NCBI GenBank assembly: GCA_037179335.1 | Contig: JAKZHN010000018.1 | Location: 434,001-498,000 of the forward strand | Length of the DNA stretch: 64,000 nucleotides | Direction of reading: 5' to 3' | Source of the DNA: Cyclaneusma minus | Lineage: Eukaryota; Ascomycota; Leotiomycetes; Marthamycetales; Marthamycetaceae | Part shown: positions 10,406-24,073 of the stretch, one piece after another | How the letters are laid out: each line of letters opens with the position of its first letter | How positions within the stretch are numbered: position 1 is the stretch's first letter | The notes under the pieces: generated by a model | What the model saw: the letters and a program-made list of their open reading frames with translations, nothing else | Database searches by the model: none | Told to the model about the DNA's origin: nothing | Translations under genes and position numbers: made by a program

Positions 10406-11093
10406 CAATCACTATTACCATTAATGCTTTAGCTCCAGCTTTTTTTAATAATTGCATTTTATTTGGCTTATATATTATAATAAATATAAAAAACTCCATT
10501 ATATTATTTATTTATATTAAGCTAATTTATACCAAGCCTTTATTTTTACCCCCGTTTTCGCCTTTATTTTTCCTTTTAACTATTAATATCTACCTATTGC
10601 CTTCTCCAAACTTTAATATATATACGCTGCTTTATACCGGAAATAAAATAATTGAAATTAAGTTTTAAATTGGATTATAGCCATTTATATATTTTCCAAA
10701 ATCTTGCATTTTTATTCCGCTTTAGGCTGATATTTAAAAATCTTAATTGCTAGCTATTTTATTTTAGCCTAAAATTTAAATATTATAATTTTGCATTATA
10801 TACCTGCTATTGTTTTTATTAAACCTAATATAATTTAATTAATATTAATCGCAAATTTAATCAAAAGCCAGCTTTATTTTTTAAAATCTTAGCTTAATTA
10901 TAATTTATTTACCGCAATTCCTTTTTTAATATAAAATTTTTATTTTTTAATCGCTTTTTTTAAAAACTTTTAAATACCATTTTCGCTATTTTTGGTATAT
11001 TTTTTACCAATTAAATTATATATTAATTGCTAAGCTTTACAATTTATATAAAATAAATTTAAATTTTCCAAATATAAAAACCTAATAAACCCT

Positions 11094-11398
11094 ACATTTT
11101 TTACATTTTTTACATTTTTTACATTTTTTACATTTTTTACATTTTTTACATTTTTTACATTTTTTACATTTTTTATATTTTTTATATTTTTTATATTTTT
11201 TATATTTTTTATATTTTTTATATTTTTTACATTTTTTATATTTTTGCTTTATACCAGCTTTATTAATTTAATTATTACCAATAAATATAAATACTTTTAT
11301 TTTTTTTCCTGCTATATATTAATTAATNTATATTTTTTATATTTTTTATATTTTTTATATTTTTTATATTTTTTATATTTTTTATATTTTTTATATTT
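11094..11398. repeat. 9-bp microsatellite ACATTTTTT / ATATTTTTT
   Basis: A long run of ACATTTTTT units passes into ATATTTTTT units; a second tract of the latter lies at about 11329-11398. The change of C to T between unit types may itself be RIP-like. Confidence 0.8.
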
Positions 11399-11482
11399 TT
11401 GCTTTATACCAGCTTTATTAATTTAATTATTACCAATAAATATAAATACTTTTATTTTTTTTCCTGCTATATATTAATTAAT
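11246..11482. repeat. direct repeat of 82 bp (11246-11327 and 11401-11482) with an ambiguous base
   Basis: The two blocks beginning GCTTTATACCAGC look identical. An undetermined base (n) sits at 11328, exactly where the first copy ends and the second microsatellite tract begins. Confidence 0.75.
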
Positions 11483-14189
11483 CATGCTAATTTATTAAAT
11501 ATATTATTTACTATTAATATTATATTTTTTTATAAAGCAATTTAAAATCTTTTATAATATTTAATTTATAATGGTAAAAAAAAACCAAAGTTATATAAAA
11601 TCCTTTTTTTATATACCAGGCTTATTTATTTGCTTTTAATATTTTATAATAATTTTAAATAATAATTTTATAAAAATAATATTAAGAATATTACGGGTTT
11701 TATAGCTAATACCGGCAGGATTTATATTTTTAATATTATTATTAATAAAAAATTATTCCGGCTTTTATAAAATATTAATTAAATAATAATGCTTTAATAG
11801 CTATAATTGCAAAAAAAGAATATATATATATATATAAATAAAAACTAAATTCGGGTATAAATAGAGTTTTCTTTTTATAACAATGAAGCTATTTAGCAAG
11901 TTTTACTACCATTTTTAAATTTATTATAAAAATCTATTTTTTAATTTATTATAAAAATCTATTTTTTAATTTAATTAAAATTTAAAATATATATATATAG
12001 CCAAATAATAAAACAAAATAGTAAGAATATAAAAACAATAGCCTTAAATTTTACCGCTTTTACTTTTATATAAATACCTGTATTTTAATAATGAATATTT
12101 TCTATATATAAATAAAATTGCTATTTTTTAAATTTTTAATATTTGAAAGCATTAATAAATTAAATAAAAAAATTAATAAAAAAATTAAATTTTATATTAA
12201 CCAGCTTTAATAGAAATAAAATTATGATAGCGCTAATAAATATAAAAAAATATTAAAAAAAGGAAAAATCCCAATTAATAATTAAAATATTAAAAGCCTA
12301 TTTCCTCCAGCCATTATTATTAATTGCTTTTTCCTTAGCAAAAATCGTTTTAATACGGCCTTTATTTATTAAATAACCTTTATTTTGAATAAATTAATTT
12401 TATAATCGCTTAATTTTATTACTTATTTTAAAAAAAAAAATTATATCTTTTATATAAATTTTTATTTATTTAGCCCGCTTTAAAAAACCTTATACCGGCT
12501 ATAATTTATGATTTTATAGCCCGCAATAACAATATTTAAATAAATTAGTAATTTATTATTCGGGCCTACTTTTTTATATATTTATAAAACATAAAATAAA
12601 TTATAATAATTATTTTAATTAAATTATAATAATTGCCAAATAAATCTAATAAAATATAAAAAGCCCAAAAAAGCAAAACAAAACACTAAAAGAATATTGC
12701 ATTAAATTATTAGCATATAGAAATATATTTTATAAAACTTTAGGCATGCTTAAATTAAAGCATTAAAAAATAATATATTAAAAATAACTTGAAAAATTTT
12801 GCGACGAATATATAATAAGAAGCTTGAAAAAAAGGCAATGGACCGGCGGCGGCAAAAACAAGCTATTATAATAATAATATTAATAATATTAAAATTAAGA
12901 ATTTTTAGCTTTAAATTTTTTTAAAACTTTATTAAAAGCTTTAAATAATAAGGCTATAATTTTGCGCCTTAGTAATAAAGCTAGATTTTAATATTTAAAC
13001 AGCGTTTTGTTTAAAAAAAACGTTTTTTATTTATATAATTAATTTCCGGCGCTAAAAGTTTTTTTAGCAAAGCTAATAAAAGCTTATGAACGGATATATA
13101 ATATTGCCATTTTTTTAATTTTAATATTTTTTATTTTTTATTTTTTATTTTTAGCTTAATATTTTAATTTAAATAAATGCATGCATTTTCCCTAATAATT
13201 ATTTTTAATAAGCCTTTGAAAAATTAATCCTATTTCCGCTTAAAATTAAAAATAAAAATAAAAATAAAATTTATAAAAATTGGACTCTATTTAATACCAC
13301 TTTATTTAACGCTATTTTTAATACTATTGCATTAAAGCGCTTTTATAGGCTTTATAATTATTTATATTAATATAAATTTTCTAAATCACCAATAATACAA
13401 ATTTAAAGGCATTATAAAACAATTAAAATATTTTTTAAAGCATTTAAAAATATTTAAATTTCTTTATAAATAAAATTTTCATTTGACAACCCTAATTTAT
13501 ATAAAAACAAAATCCTTATTTAACCACCAAGCCATTTTTTTCGCCAGGCCCTATATATAGCTATAAAATAAACAATATAATTTAAATTTAAAAAATCCGG
13601 ATTTGGATTTTATCCTTACTAAAACTAATTAATATAGGACTTAGCTTTTTTACTAAATTAGAAGTGTAAGACTAAAAAAATTAAATAGCAATAGCAATAA
13701 TAAAATATTTTTAGCGCATTCCCTTTTTTATTAAATTGCTTTAATATTCTTTAATTAATTTAAAAATCCGAAAAAAGAATTAACCATTTAAGGACTAAAA
13801 AGTTTTAATATAATATATTATTTATTCTTAATAAGCTTTGATATTTTTGCTTACCATTGGTTTTTAATACAGCTTTATTTAAATTATTTTATACTTTCCT
13901 TTTTTATATTTTCTTAATTAAATAAATAAATATATAAAAAGCAATTTTTATATATTTAATACTTTTAATTTAAAATTTCGTAATAGCGTTTCTATATTAT
14001 TCCTTAATTATAACCATTATAGCTATCCCTAATAACCTTATATTATTATATTAGCTATAAATATATTTACGCGATTTTTAAAAGCTTTCTATAAATTAAA
14101 TTTAATTATAAATACATTTAATTATCTATTATTTAAAATAATTATTTAATTCCATTTTATTAATATTAATAAAATTAAATTTTACTAGA

Positions 14190-14450
14190 TTTTATATAGC
14201 TAAATTTTGCCAAAATATATACAATTAAATTTTGTTATTATTTATATTATTTAATTTTCCTACATTTTATATAGCTAAATTTTACTAAATTTTACATAAT
14301 TAGATTTTGCTAAATTTCGCATAAATAAATTTTGCTATTATTTATATTATTTATTTTATTAAATTTTATTAAATTTTATTAAATTTAGCATAGCTAAATT
14401 TTGCTAAATTTCGTATAAATAAATTTTACTATTATTTATATTATTATTAT
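14190..14450. repeat. degenerate tandem repeat, about three units
   Basis: Units share AGCTAAATTTTGC, a TAAATAAATTTTGC variant and TATTATTTATATTATT, spaced about 80-110 bases apart. Confidence 0.55.
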
Positions 14451-15687
14451 TTTTGCTTAATTTTTAAATACTATTTAATATTTTTTAAAAAACTAATATT
14501 TTTATTTAAATTTTTTAATTCCAATTTAAGCTCATTATATTTAATAGCTTATAATTTAAAACTTTAATTACAATTAAATAAAAAATCCTATAATAGAAAT
14601 TATAGTCCAAAATAATACTATTTAATATTTTAGTATTTATTAATTAAATATTATATATTACATTTGCATATATTAAGAAAAATTAAAAAAAAAACTATAT
14701 TTTTTGCATTATAATAATTATATCAGTTATTTAATTAAATATATAACTGCCTAAAAAGTAATATAAAAAAAAAGACAGCTAGCTATTCCAATATTCCATC
14801 CAATAATTTAATATTCACCTTAAATTCCCTGGTAAAAGTTATCTACCATTGTTTATTAATTTAATCTCGATTTTAAATATATAATATTTTTTTAGCCAAT
14901 AATAAAATTAACTTTGCAGCTATAAATTCTATATTAAATCATTTTAAGCATATAATAAAAAATAAAAATAGAAAATATAATAAATAAATTCCGTATTTTA
15001 ATTTTCCAGCAATTTGGTTTTTATTTTAAATTTAATAATTATTTTAATATTGTTTTTAAATCTTTTCCTTGCCTTTTTATTAATTGATATAAATAATATT
15101 AAAGCTTTTTAATTTAATTGCCTTGTTTTTTAAATACGCCTTTTAGCTTTATAAGCATATTTATTCTATTAATTTCAAATTAAAGCAACTTCGCTATAAA
15201 TTTCCAAATACTATTTAAGTCCCTTTTTTTATAAATTTTCGGAATTTATTTTCAGGCCTTAATTATATTAATTTGGGGGCCTATAATTTTATTAAATTTA
15301 ATTTGTATTATATAAAAAGCAAAATTATTATTAAAATAGTTTTTTTTTAATTTTTTTTATATTTAATAATAAAATATAAATAATCAATATTTTATTTTTT
15401 TGTCGCTGTTTTTTCACTATTTGTGTATATTCTTTCAATATTTCTTTTATATTATTAATGCAATTTGTATATTGCCGTTTTGCGTTTTTTAAATTTCGAA
15501 TATTTTGCTTTAAATTTCAAATATTTTACTTATATTTAATAATAATATTGGCGTTAATGCTTTTATTAATTAATATATGCAATTTCCAAAGCTTTAATTT
15601 AGTTTTATTTAATTTTTTATTTATCGCTTTTAATACTTTATTTACCTTATATTGCTCCGTTTTTAATTTGGTTTTCAGCTTTTTAAC

Positions 15688-15747
15688 CTTTTTCTTTTTA
15701 GCCTTTTTCTTTTTAGCCTTTTTCTTTTTAGCCTTTTCTTTTTAGCG
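15688..15747 (-). repeat. 15-bp tandem repeat, possible coding relic on the minus strand
   Basis: About four units of CCTTTTTCTTTTTAG. Read on the minus strand they give Ala-Lys-rich pentapeptides (AKKKK), which could be a relic of a basic region of a lost transposon protein. No family can be named. Confidence 0.5.
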
Positions 15748-16187
15748 TTTTTCGCCTTTTTTAGCTTATTAAATTAATTTTAAATTTTGGATAATTTATT
15801 AAGCTTTATTTATAAATTCTATAATAGTTTTTGTAATTTATCCGATTTTTTTTATAATTATTAATTTAAAATTTAATTGTATTATAATATTGGCTAAAAA
15901 TATACCGCGCTTTTAAAATTCACCGCTTTTTAAAAATATAAATAGTCTATAAAGCCGGGATTTCAAATTTAAGCATTAGGATTGCTAAAAAAAAACGAAT
16001 TATCAAAAAAGAAAAGGCTAAAGCAATAATTATAAATAACGCCCTATTTTATTTATTTATACCGGTAATTTTAAAAAATTGGATTATAATAAAAAAGGCT
16101 TTTTTTACCAAGCTCCAAATTTAGGATAATAATATTATAGCATTATTTATAGAAATATTAATTTCAATTAAATTTATAATTTGCATT

Positions 16188-16414
16188 TGTCACACGGGGC
16201 CGAGGAGGGCGCCCTGCGGGCACCCCACGAGGCACGTGCGCTAGAGGTGTGTAGGGGACGAGCGTTGCTTATTAAGGAAGCTAAGCAAGGCTTTTAGTAT
16301 ATTATATTTAGATGCTGTTATTTTTATTTAAAAAACAATAGTGGCTATTTTTTATAACTAAGAAATATATATAATATATGTTTATTTATTAATTTATTTT
16401 TAATTATTATAATA
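16188..16414 (+). repeat. left LTR of the gypsy element
   Basis: The first 75 bases or so are GC-rich and look unmutated (TGTCACACGGGGCCGAGG...). The rest is AT-rich. Aligned with the right LTR, the differences are almost all transitions, and the mutated half is the inner half. Confidence 0.88.
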
Positions 16415-19400
16415 AAATAGCCACCTCTATTTTGAAAAATAATAGTTTAATAAAATAATTATTATTTAATTTACTAATTATAAACCCGGTAATAATCTTA
16501 TTTATAAAACTCCTATTAAAAGCCTTAAAGACTAATTTCGCTTAATTTTAAAAAAGCTTAATATTAATAACAATATTGGCGAAACCTATATATTAATTTA
16601 AAAAACCGTATTTAATAAAAGCAATAATATATCTATTAATAATACTAATAAACATGTTGCTATTATTAATAATTAAGGTATTTTAATTAAAAACACGGAT
16701 ATATTATATAAAGGCAAAGTTAATTAAGCTTTTGTTTTTAACTTAATTTAAAGCCAAGCAAACTTAAACTTTGATAATTTTATAGCCGTTTAATAAGTTA
16801 TTTAAAAACTCGAAGCCAAGAAAAGGATTACGGAATTATAAACCAAGATTGTAATCTTTATTTATAAATATAGCCTGTCTAGTTTAAACTCTAATAATAA
16901 ACAACCGATCACTAAAAGGTTTTATATATTTAAAAAGTTTTATATATTAAAAATCGAGATATATTATATATATAACATATATAAATACTACAAATAATTT
17001 AATCGCTTCTAAAATTATTTTAATATATATTGCTTTTTTATAAAATAATATAATCTATACTTATTATATTTTAATTGTATTTAAAAGCCGTATATATATT
17101 ATATAATAATATTATTAAATAGATTATAAATTAAAACAAATCTTATAGAAAGAATTTAAGAACTTAATACTAGATATAATAAATATAAAGCAATACTATA
17201 TATTATATATATTAAACCAGTTTATTAAAAAGACTTTTTTAAAAAAAGTTAAAGAATTCTATTATAAAATAAAAATTTTATTTTTCTATATAAAAGATAT
17301 ATTTTTAATATTTTTAATAACCACTTTATTTCCAAGCTTTATAATAATATTAAATAGGATTTTATTTTTTAATAAAACAATTAATTATAAACTAGTATAT
17401 AATATATATTTAATATAGCTAGAAATATTAAATATAAAAATAAATCCGATCTCAAATTTAAAGCCAGGAATATATTTAATATAAATAGTTTAAAAAAGCA
17501 TTATAATAATTATAATAGATTATAAAATCTATACAATATTTTAAATAATAATATAATAACCCAATATCAGCTTAATTATAAAAATAAAATTAATAGCTAT
17601 TACCGAAATAAAGATTAATAATACGGTTAAGATTAATACCGGCTTTTTTTATATTTTAATTATGGTTTTAATAATTATAACTTATCTAATTATGTTTATA
17701 AAAAAAGATATATTAAAATTGCTAAAAACCTAGATATAAAACTTATAAATATAAATAATCCAGTAATAAAGTATATATTCCGAATAGCAGTAATTTTAAT
17801 AATTATTAAAAAAAAGGCCAATTATATAAAAATAGCTTTAATTATAGCTAAGATTATAATAGTTATAATTAAAATAAATATAATTAAGGTCCATTTATAA
17901 AAGTTATAAATAAGACCTTTAATTCTATAAATTATAAATATAAATATAATAATTAAAAAACAATGCTAATAATTGTCTAATTTAATAACTTTTTTATAAA
18001 ATAAAATCGCATAATAATTAATTATTTAATTGCAACTAATATTTAAAATATAATCCTTGTTTTTGTCTTTATTAATAATGAATCAAATAGAAACTTTATA
18101 TTATTAATATTTGCAAAACAAAATAAGAATAAGTTAATATATATATATAATATCTATAAATTTGTTTTTTTAATAAAGATAAAATAAAAGTTAAACAATA
18201 TTATAAAATTCTCATTAAAGTCCTTAATAATAAAAGTAATATAAAAAATTAAAGCATTAAAATATATAAAATATCTATATATTTATATAACTTATTTTTA
18301 AATATACTTTAGTTTAAATAAATAGGTAACAAATATTATAATTAAATTAAAACCAACTTTATTTATAAACGCTAAACTAAATACAAAATTATCGCTTAAA
18401 ACGAATTGGATAAATTAAAAGAGCTAGATATAATAGTCTATATTTTAAATATGGTAAATAAGGAGTTATTATATATAGAATACCTTATATATAAAAGCTG
18501 AAAATATAATATTAAATTATATAAAATAGCATTTGATAAAATAAATAAAAAGCTATTTTTTATAAAGGATATTATAAATTTAAATAAGAACCTTATTATA
18601 TATATATTAAATAAAATATTAGAGTTTTAGCAAAATAAAACTAAACTCTAATATACTCCCAAAGCTATAAATTACCAAATATTAGAAATACCTATAAGAA
18701 ATATATAACAAGATTAAGATTAAAGTTAGAATAAAAAATCAAAATATAAAAGACCAGAATTTTAGCAAAATAAAACTAGACTCTAGTGTATTTTTATAAA
18801 TTACTAAGTATTAAAAATATCTATAAAAAATATGCAGCAAAACTAAGATTAAGATTAGAGTAGAAAATTAGAATATAAGAGATTAAAGAAACTAAGCTAT
18901 TTTGATAATATTTTTAATATAATAAAAGCTGTTATATTATTTGTATATTTTAATTAAAGTTATATTATAAAAACCAAGATAAATTTATTTTATTATTTTA
19001 TTTATAAGCTATTTAAAAAACAGCTAATTATATTGAAGAAATATCTTAATAATATATTAATAAAAAACTTATATTTATATATTAATTATAAAAAATTAAA
19101 TAATATAATTATTAAAAATCGCTGCTTAGTTTTCTTAATTAATAAATTTCTAATTAGATTAAAAAAAGCCAAAATCTTTATTAAATTATATTTTAAAAAT
19201 ATATATTATAAATTCCATATATAAAAAAAGATGATTAAAATATAGTATTTTATATAAGATATAGCTATTTTAAATACTTAATAATACTATTTAAACTAAT
19301 AAATATATTAGCTATATTCCAAATTTATATAAATGTAGTATTTAAAGAGTTTCTAAATTTTATTGTAATAGTTTATTTTCATAATATCTTAATTTATTTA

Positions 19401-22400
19401 AAAAAACCCAATAAATATAATAAATATATAAAAGCCGTATTTAAAAAACTATAAAAATACTCTTTTTTTATAAAAAACAGCAAATATAAATTTAAAATAA
19501 ACAAGGTCTTATTTTTAGACATTATAATAAAAAGAAAACAATATATATATAAAATCGGAAAAACTATATATTATCCAAAAATAGCCTATACTAATTATAT
19601 ATATAAAATTATAATTATTTTTAGAATAGGCCAATTTTTATAAGCGATTTATTTTAAAATATAATAGAATTATATTACCTATAATTAACTTATTTATTAA
19701 TAATATAAATAATAATAAAAAGTGCCTATTTAAATAGCCTTTAAAAGTGTAAAAAGCTTTTTAATATATTAAGGATATATTTATAAATAAGCTAGTATTA
19801 TAATATTTTAATTTTATAAAATATTTATAAAATATATATAATACTTTTGGATTTATAATATTGAGAATTTTAAAATAACTTAAAAACTTGGATAATTAAA
19901 TACGATATTATTAATATTTAATAGCCTTTTGGTCCTATAAGCTAACCAGTATAAAGTTAATATATTAGATATATAATATTAAATGCAATATATTAAAGGT
20001 ATATATTATAAAATTTAAATGCTTTTAAATTACAATAATCTATATTATTTTATAAATATAATTATTTTTTAATAAACGTTAAATAAGATAAGTTATAAAA
20101 TTGGGAATTTATAACTTCAATATTAAATATATTATAGAAGATAAAAACCCCATTAATTCTTTATTTTATAAGCCAGATTATAAAAAAACAATAAAAGATA
20201 TTTAAATAAAGATATTAAAAAGGTTTTTACTTATATTATAATAAAAGCTCCGCTATTTGTTTAATTATACTTTAAATAGATAGTATTTAAAAAATATCGC
20301 TATTTTTATAAATATGGCAATTATATTTTAATTAAAACTATTAAGCTGGAAAATTAATATTATATACTTTATTTATATAATATAAATACAAATTTCTAAA
20401 TAAAAAATTGTATTTTATTTAAATTATGAAGATTTAAAAGCCGAAACAATTAAAATAAGTTTTATAATTATTTCTAAAATTTATAAAAATAATAAATATA
20501 TAAAAAAGATATAAAGTTAATTTATATTATATAAAAATAAATAAAAATAATTTCAAAATAATATATTATATAAAAGAAATAAATTATATATTTTTATAGT
20601 AGATATATTATGTAAAAAACTCTTATATATCTATCATAATAATAAATTAGTAAGCCATTTCAAAATAAACTAAATATTAATCTTGGTTTATTGTAAATAT
20701 TATTAGCTAAATATAAAAACAAAAATATAGGATTATATATACAATTACTATATTTATTAATAAAATAAAACCCGCCAATATATACTTTATAATTAATTAT
20801 AGCCTTTATCTTTAATTAATAAGTTATGGATATATTTATTGTAAAATTTTATTATAGATTTATTAAAATTATAATATATAAATAAAGTATATAATATTAT
20901 TTTAATAATAATAAATTATTATATTAAAACTATACAGTTTATATCTATAATTAAAGATATTAATATATAATCCTTAATAAAACTATTTTTTAATAAAATT
21001 GTTTATTTTATAAGAATCCTTAAAATTATTATATTTAATTATAGTTTTATATTTACTAATATATTATAAAAAGCCTTTTATTATAAATTCTATATAATAT
21101 ATAAATATAGTATTGTATTTTATCCTTAAATAAATAAATAAATAAAACGAATAAACTAGATTTTAAAAACTTATATATAATATTATTATAAAAAAAACTA
21201 GGTAATTTAATTAATTATAATAAAATTCGTTTATAATAATACAAAATAAGAGATATTAAAAAAAACTATTTTTTTTATAATATATAAATATTATCTATAA
21301 ATTAATATTAATTTTTATATATAATTTATAAAAATTATAATACCTAATATCAAAAAGCGAAAAAAAGTATAATACAATAAATATATATTATTATAAAAAC
21401 TAGGAAAATACCACTAATAAATATATAGAATAATATATAAAAAAATATAAAATTATAGATTTTAATAAAAGGGACTGAGTTTTTTTATTCATTAAAAATA
21501 TATACTTTAAAACCGGAAAGCTAATAAAGAAGTATATAAGCCCTTTTCCTATTATTAAGAAAATAGGAGCCTAAGCCTATTATTTAAAATTCTTATCTAG
21601 ATTTTAACTGGAAAAACTATATAACATTTTCTATATTAGCCTTTTAAAACCTATTAAGATATTTTAAAATAATATATATAAACCTTATTTTACAAGCTTT
21701 AAAAACCGTAAAAATAATTAAAAATAAGAAGTCAAAAACATTATAATATATAAAAAATATTAAAACAATTAGTTTATATTTTATATATATTAAAAAGGCT
21801 AGAACCAAAATTAAAATTAAATATTAATTTAAAAAAACTTTAAAAACGCCCTAATCATTTTAAATAAATTTATCAAAAGAATATTAAAACTGGACTATCA
21901 TAATAGTAAGAGAATTATAAAAAGAATATAAGCTTTAAAAAACATATTAAAAAGCCAACCCTAATCTTATATTTAAATAGAAAATGTTTAATTATATATA
22001 ATATTAAACAAAAACATAAATAAAGATATTTAAAATATAAAAATATAGATTTAATTATTTTTTTGTATTTTAAATCAAGATAGTTTAAGTTATATTTGAT
22101 ATAAAAAAATTAAAGAATTAAAATTTAGGCAATAATTTAATTTATTTGAAAACTATATAATATGCAAATAAATCTTCTAAATGTTATATATTAAATAATC
22201 TAACTAAAACAAATATTATATAAAATAAACCCGGTTAATAAGACTAAAAACCCTATAATATTTCCAAACCCTAATTTATATATACCATATTTATAGCTTC
22301 TATATCTTATATTATAATATTAAAAATCCGGTTTCTTTTTCTATATTAAACAAAATATTATTAAAAAAGTGGTTAAAGTTGTAATTTATTTATATTTTAA

Positions 22401-23847
22401 TTAAATATATATAAAAAAGACAGAAAATAGATTTATTAAATAATACTAAATATTAATTATTATATATATTAGAATATAAATTATAAAAATAATCTTAATT
22501 AAAGCTATTATTATAATTATAGTATTTTTAAATATAATATATATTTTATATTTCAAAAACACATAAATCTTAAAACAAAAAAGAGTTTTAGTAGCCTTTA
22601 TATTATTTTCTAATTAAATTAACTTCTTATTGTAATTAATATATTGGTTTTTAAAAAAGGCCTGGACCTTAATATAATAATTGTAATAAAGTATAAAGAT
22701 ATTATAAATTATATTAAATAAGGGAATTTAAATATTAAGGATTTATAAAATAATAAATTAGTTAATAAATTAGTTAATAAAAAATAAATAAAAAAAGCCA
22801 AATATAAGCTTATTATATAATAAGAGAACTTAGAATTATTATAATAGTAGCTGTATTTGAAATTATTTGTAATTTAGTTATAAATATTAAGGGTTTTATA
22901 AAAAGGGTTTAAATAAAAGCTTTATATATAATAAGTATAAATACAAATCCAAAATACAAATATAAACTTGGTAAAAACACGATCCAAATCCTGTAATAAA
23001 ACCGCAAACTTAATACTACTATTATAATTATAAATAAAACCCTTATTATATAAAACTCGAAATATGCCATTATTAAGATTTTGTATTTTATGGTTAAAAA
23101 TATTAAGAATTATAATATTAAAATTTAAAAAAAAATAGAAAAGATAAAACTAATTTAATCTATATTAAAAAGGCATATATTAAAATACCTATATAAAGCA
23201 ATAACAAAAGGAAATCTAATAGAAATAAAGAAACCTGTTTTATATAAATAAAGTCCTAGTAAAATCTAATATAGTTATTATAAAAAAAAGATATTAGAAA
23301 AAAAAAGACCTTAAAATTTGCTAAGAAAGCTAAAAAAAGATTTTATATTAAAAATATAATTAAAAATTAAAGTGCTATTATTATAATCAGTATATAATAT
23401 ATATATATATATAAATAGAGGATTAAAGAAACCCTAAAACCAATTATTTAAAAAAAGCCGCTATTATATTAATTTTCTGGCCTTTATAAGAAAAGCATAT
23501 ATAAAAGCTAATATAATATATATAAAGCCGATAAAAACAATAAAATCTTAATAAATCTTAATATAAAAAAATAAAGGTTTAAAATAATAAAAACAATCGA
23601 ATAGAAATCTAAAATTAATTTAATAATAAATAATATAAGCTATATATTAAAAACTAAGCCTTTAAAAGTTAGACAATAATAAGTTTAAAAATAGTTATTA
23701 ATAATAATAAACTAATAAAATCCTATTAATTTATACAATTAAAATAAAAAACCAACATTAATAACCAAAACTAGATATTAAACTATTAAAAAACAAAAGT
23801 TTGTATTTAGGAGCTTTAAAATCCAGAGTTATAAAAAAAGAGATAAT
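16415..23847 (+). pseudogene. gag-pol remnant of the gypsy element
   Basis: Broken frames still show a reverse transcriptase core around 19033-19460: a stretch aligning to the Tyr-Arg-Lys-Leu-Asn region near 19090, and a relic of the YxDD motif at about 19374, read as YFHN followed by ILIYL. Further on, 20580-20900 shows the zinc-binding HHCC region and start of integrase (YHNNKLVSHF at about 20631). A weak chromodomain-like stretch lies near 21760-21830. The order RT then integrase is that of Ty3/gypsy, possibly a chromovirus. Gag must lie in about 16500-18600 but is unrecognisable. A purine-rich stretch at 23832-23845 precedes the right LTR and may be the polypurine tract. I found no clear primer-binding site. 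Confidence 0.8.
18625..18885 (+). repeat. two-copy tandem repeat inside the gypsy element, period about 135 bp
   Basis: Both copies start TTTTAGCAAAATAAAACTA and run through AAATTA and AAGATTAA blocks in the same order. The position, just before the reverse transcriptase, suggests a duplication in the gag/protease spacer. Differences are mostly transitions. Confidence 0.6.
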
Positions 23848-24073
23848 TATTATATAGGATCAAAAAAGGCGTTTTATAAACACCCTATAAGATATATATA
23901 CTAAAGGTATATAAAGGATAAATATTGCTTATTAAAAAAGCTAAGCAAGGCTCCTAATATATTATATTTAGGTGCTGCTATTCTTATTTAAGAAGGGCAG
24001 CGGCTATTCTTTATAACTAAGGAATACACACAACGCACCCCTATCTGCCAATCTATCTTTGACCACTGTGACA
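23848..24073 (+). repeat. right LTR of the gypsy element
   Basis: It begins TATTATATAGG, which is TGTCACACGGG with C-to-T and G-to-A changes. Its outer half (from about 23980) keeps normal composition and ends CCACTGTGACA. It is the mirror image of the left LTR in mutation pattern. Confidence 0.88.

Larger units (their letters stand above)
9768..16187. other. AT-rich, gene-free island, left part
   Basis: Nearly all bases are A or T, with no coding frame of normal composition. The remaining C and G occur mostly in contexts such as GC, consistent with exhaustive RIP. Contents are tandem repeats (listed separately) and anonymous degraded sequence. Open frames such as those at 11244-11426 and 15458-15745 are low-complexity accidents. 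Together with 24074-27491 it would be about 9.9 kb if the LTR element is removed. Confidence 0.8.
16188..24073 (+). mobile_element. Ty3/gypsy LTR retrotransposon, RIP-mutated, complete in structure
   Basis: The element runs from TGTCACA (16188) to TGTGACA (24073), about 7.9 kb, and is flanked by a direct 5-bp target duplication GCATT (16183-16187 and 24074-24078). LTRs are about 226 bp. The interior holds degraded reverse transcriptase followed by integrase, the Ty3/gypsy order. Coding frames are broken by many stops, mostly from C-to-T and G-to-A changes, so it is dead. Three boundary signals agree (LTR homology, TG..CA ends, target duplication), so the limits are secure. Confidence 0.93.

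Noticed and set aside
11094..11398. CRISPR-like array of short regular repeats
   Set aside because: It is a simple microsatellite without unique spacers, in a eukaryotic genome.
11244..11426. Open frame with repeated Tyr-Phe-Leu units
   Set aside because: Translation of the 9-bp microsatellite and spanning an undetermined base.
15458..15745. Plus-strand hydrophobic open frame
   Set aside because: AT-driven Phe/Leu/Ile composition in RIP-mutated DNA; no normal codon use.
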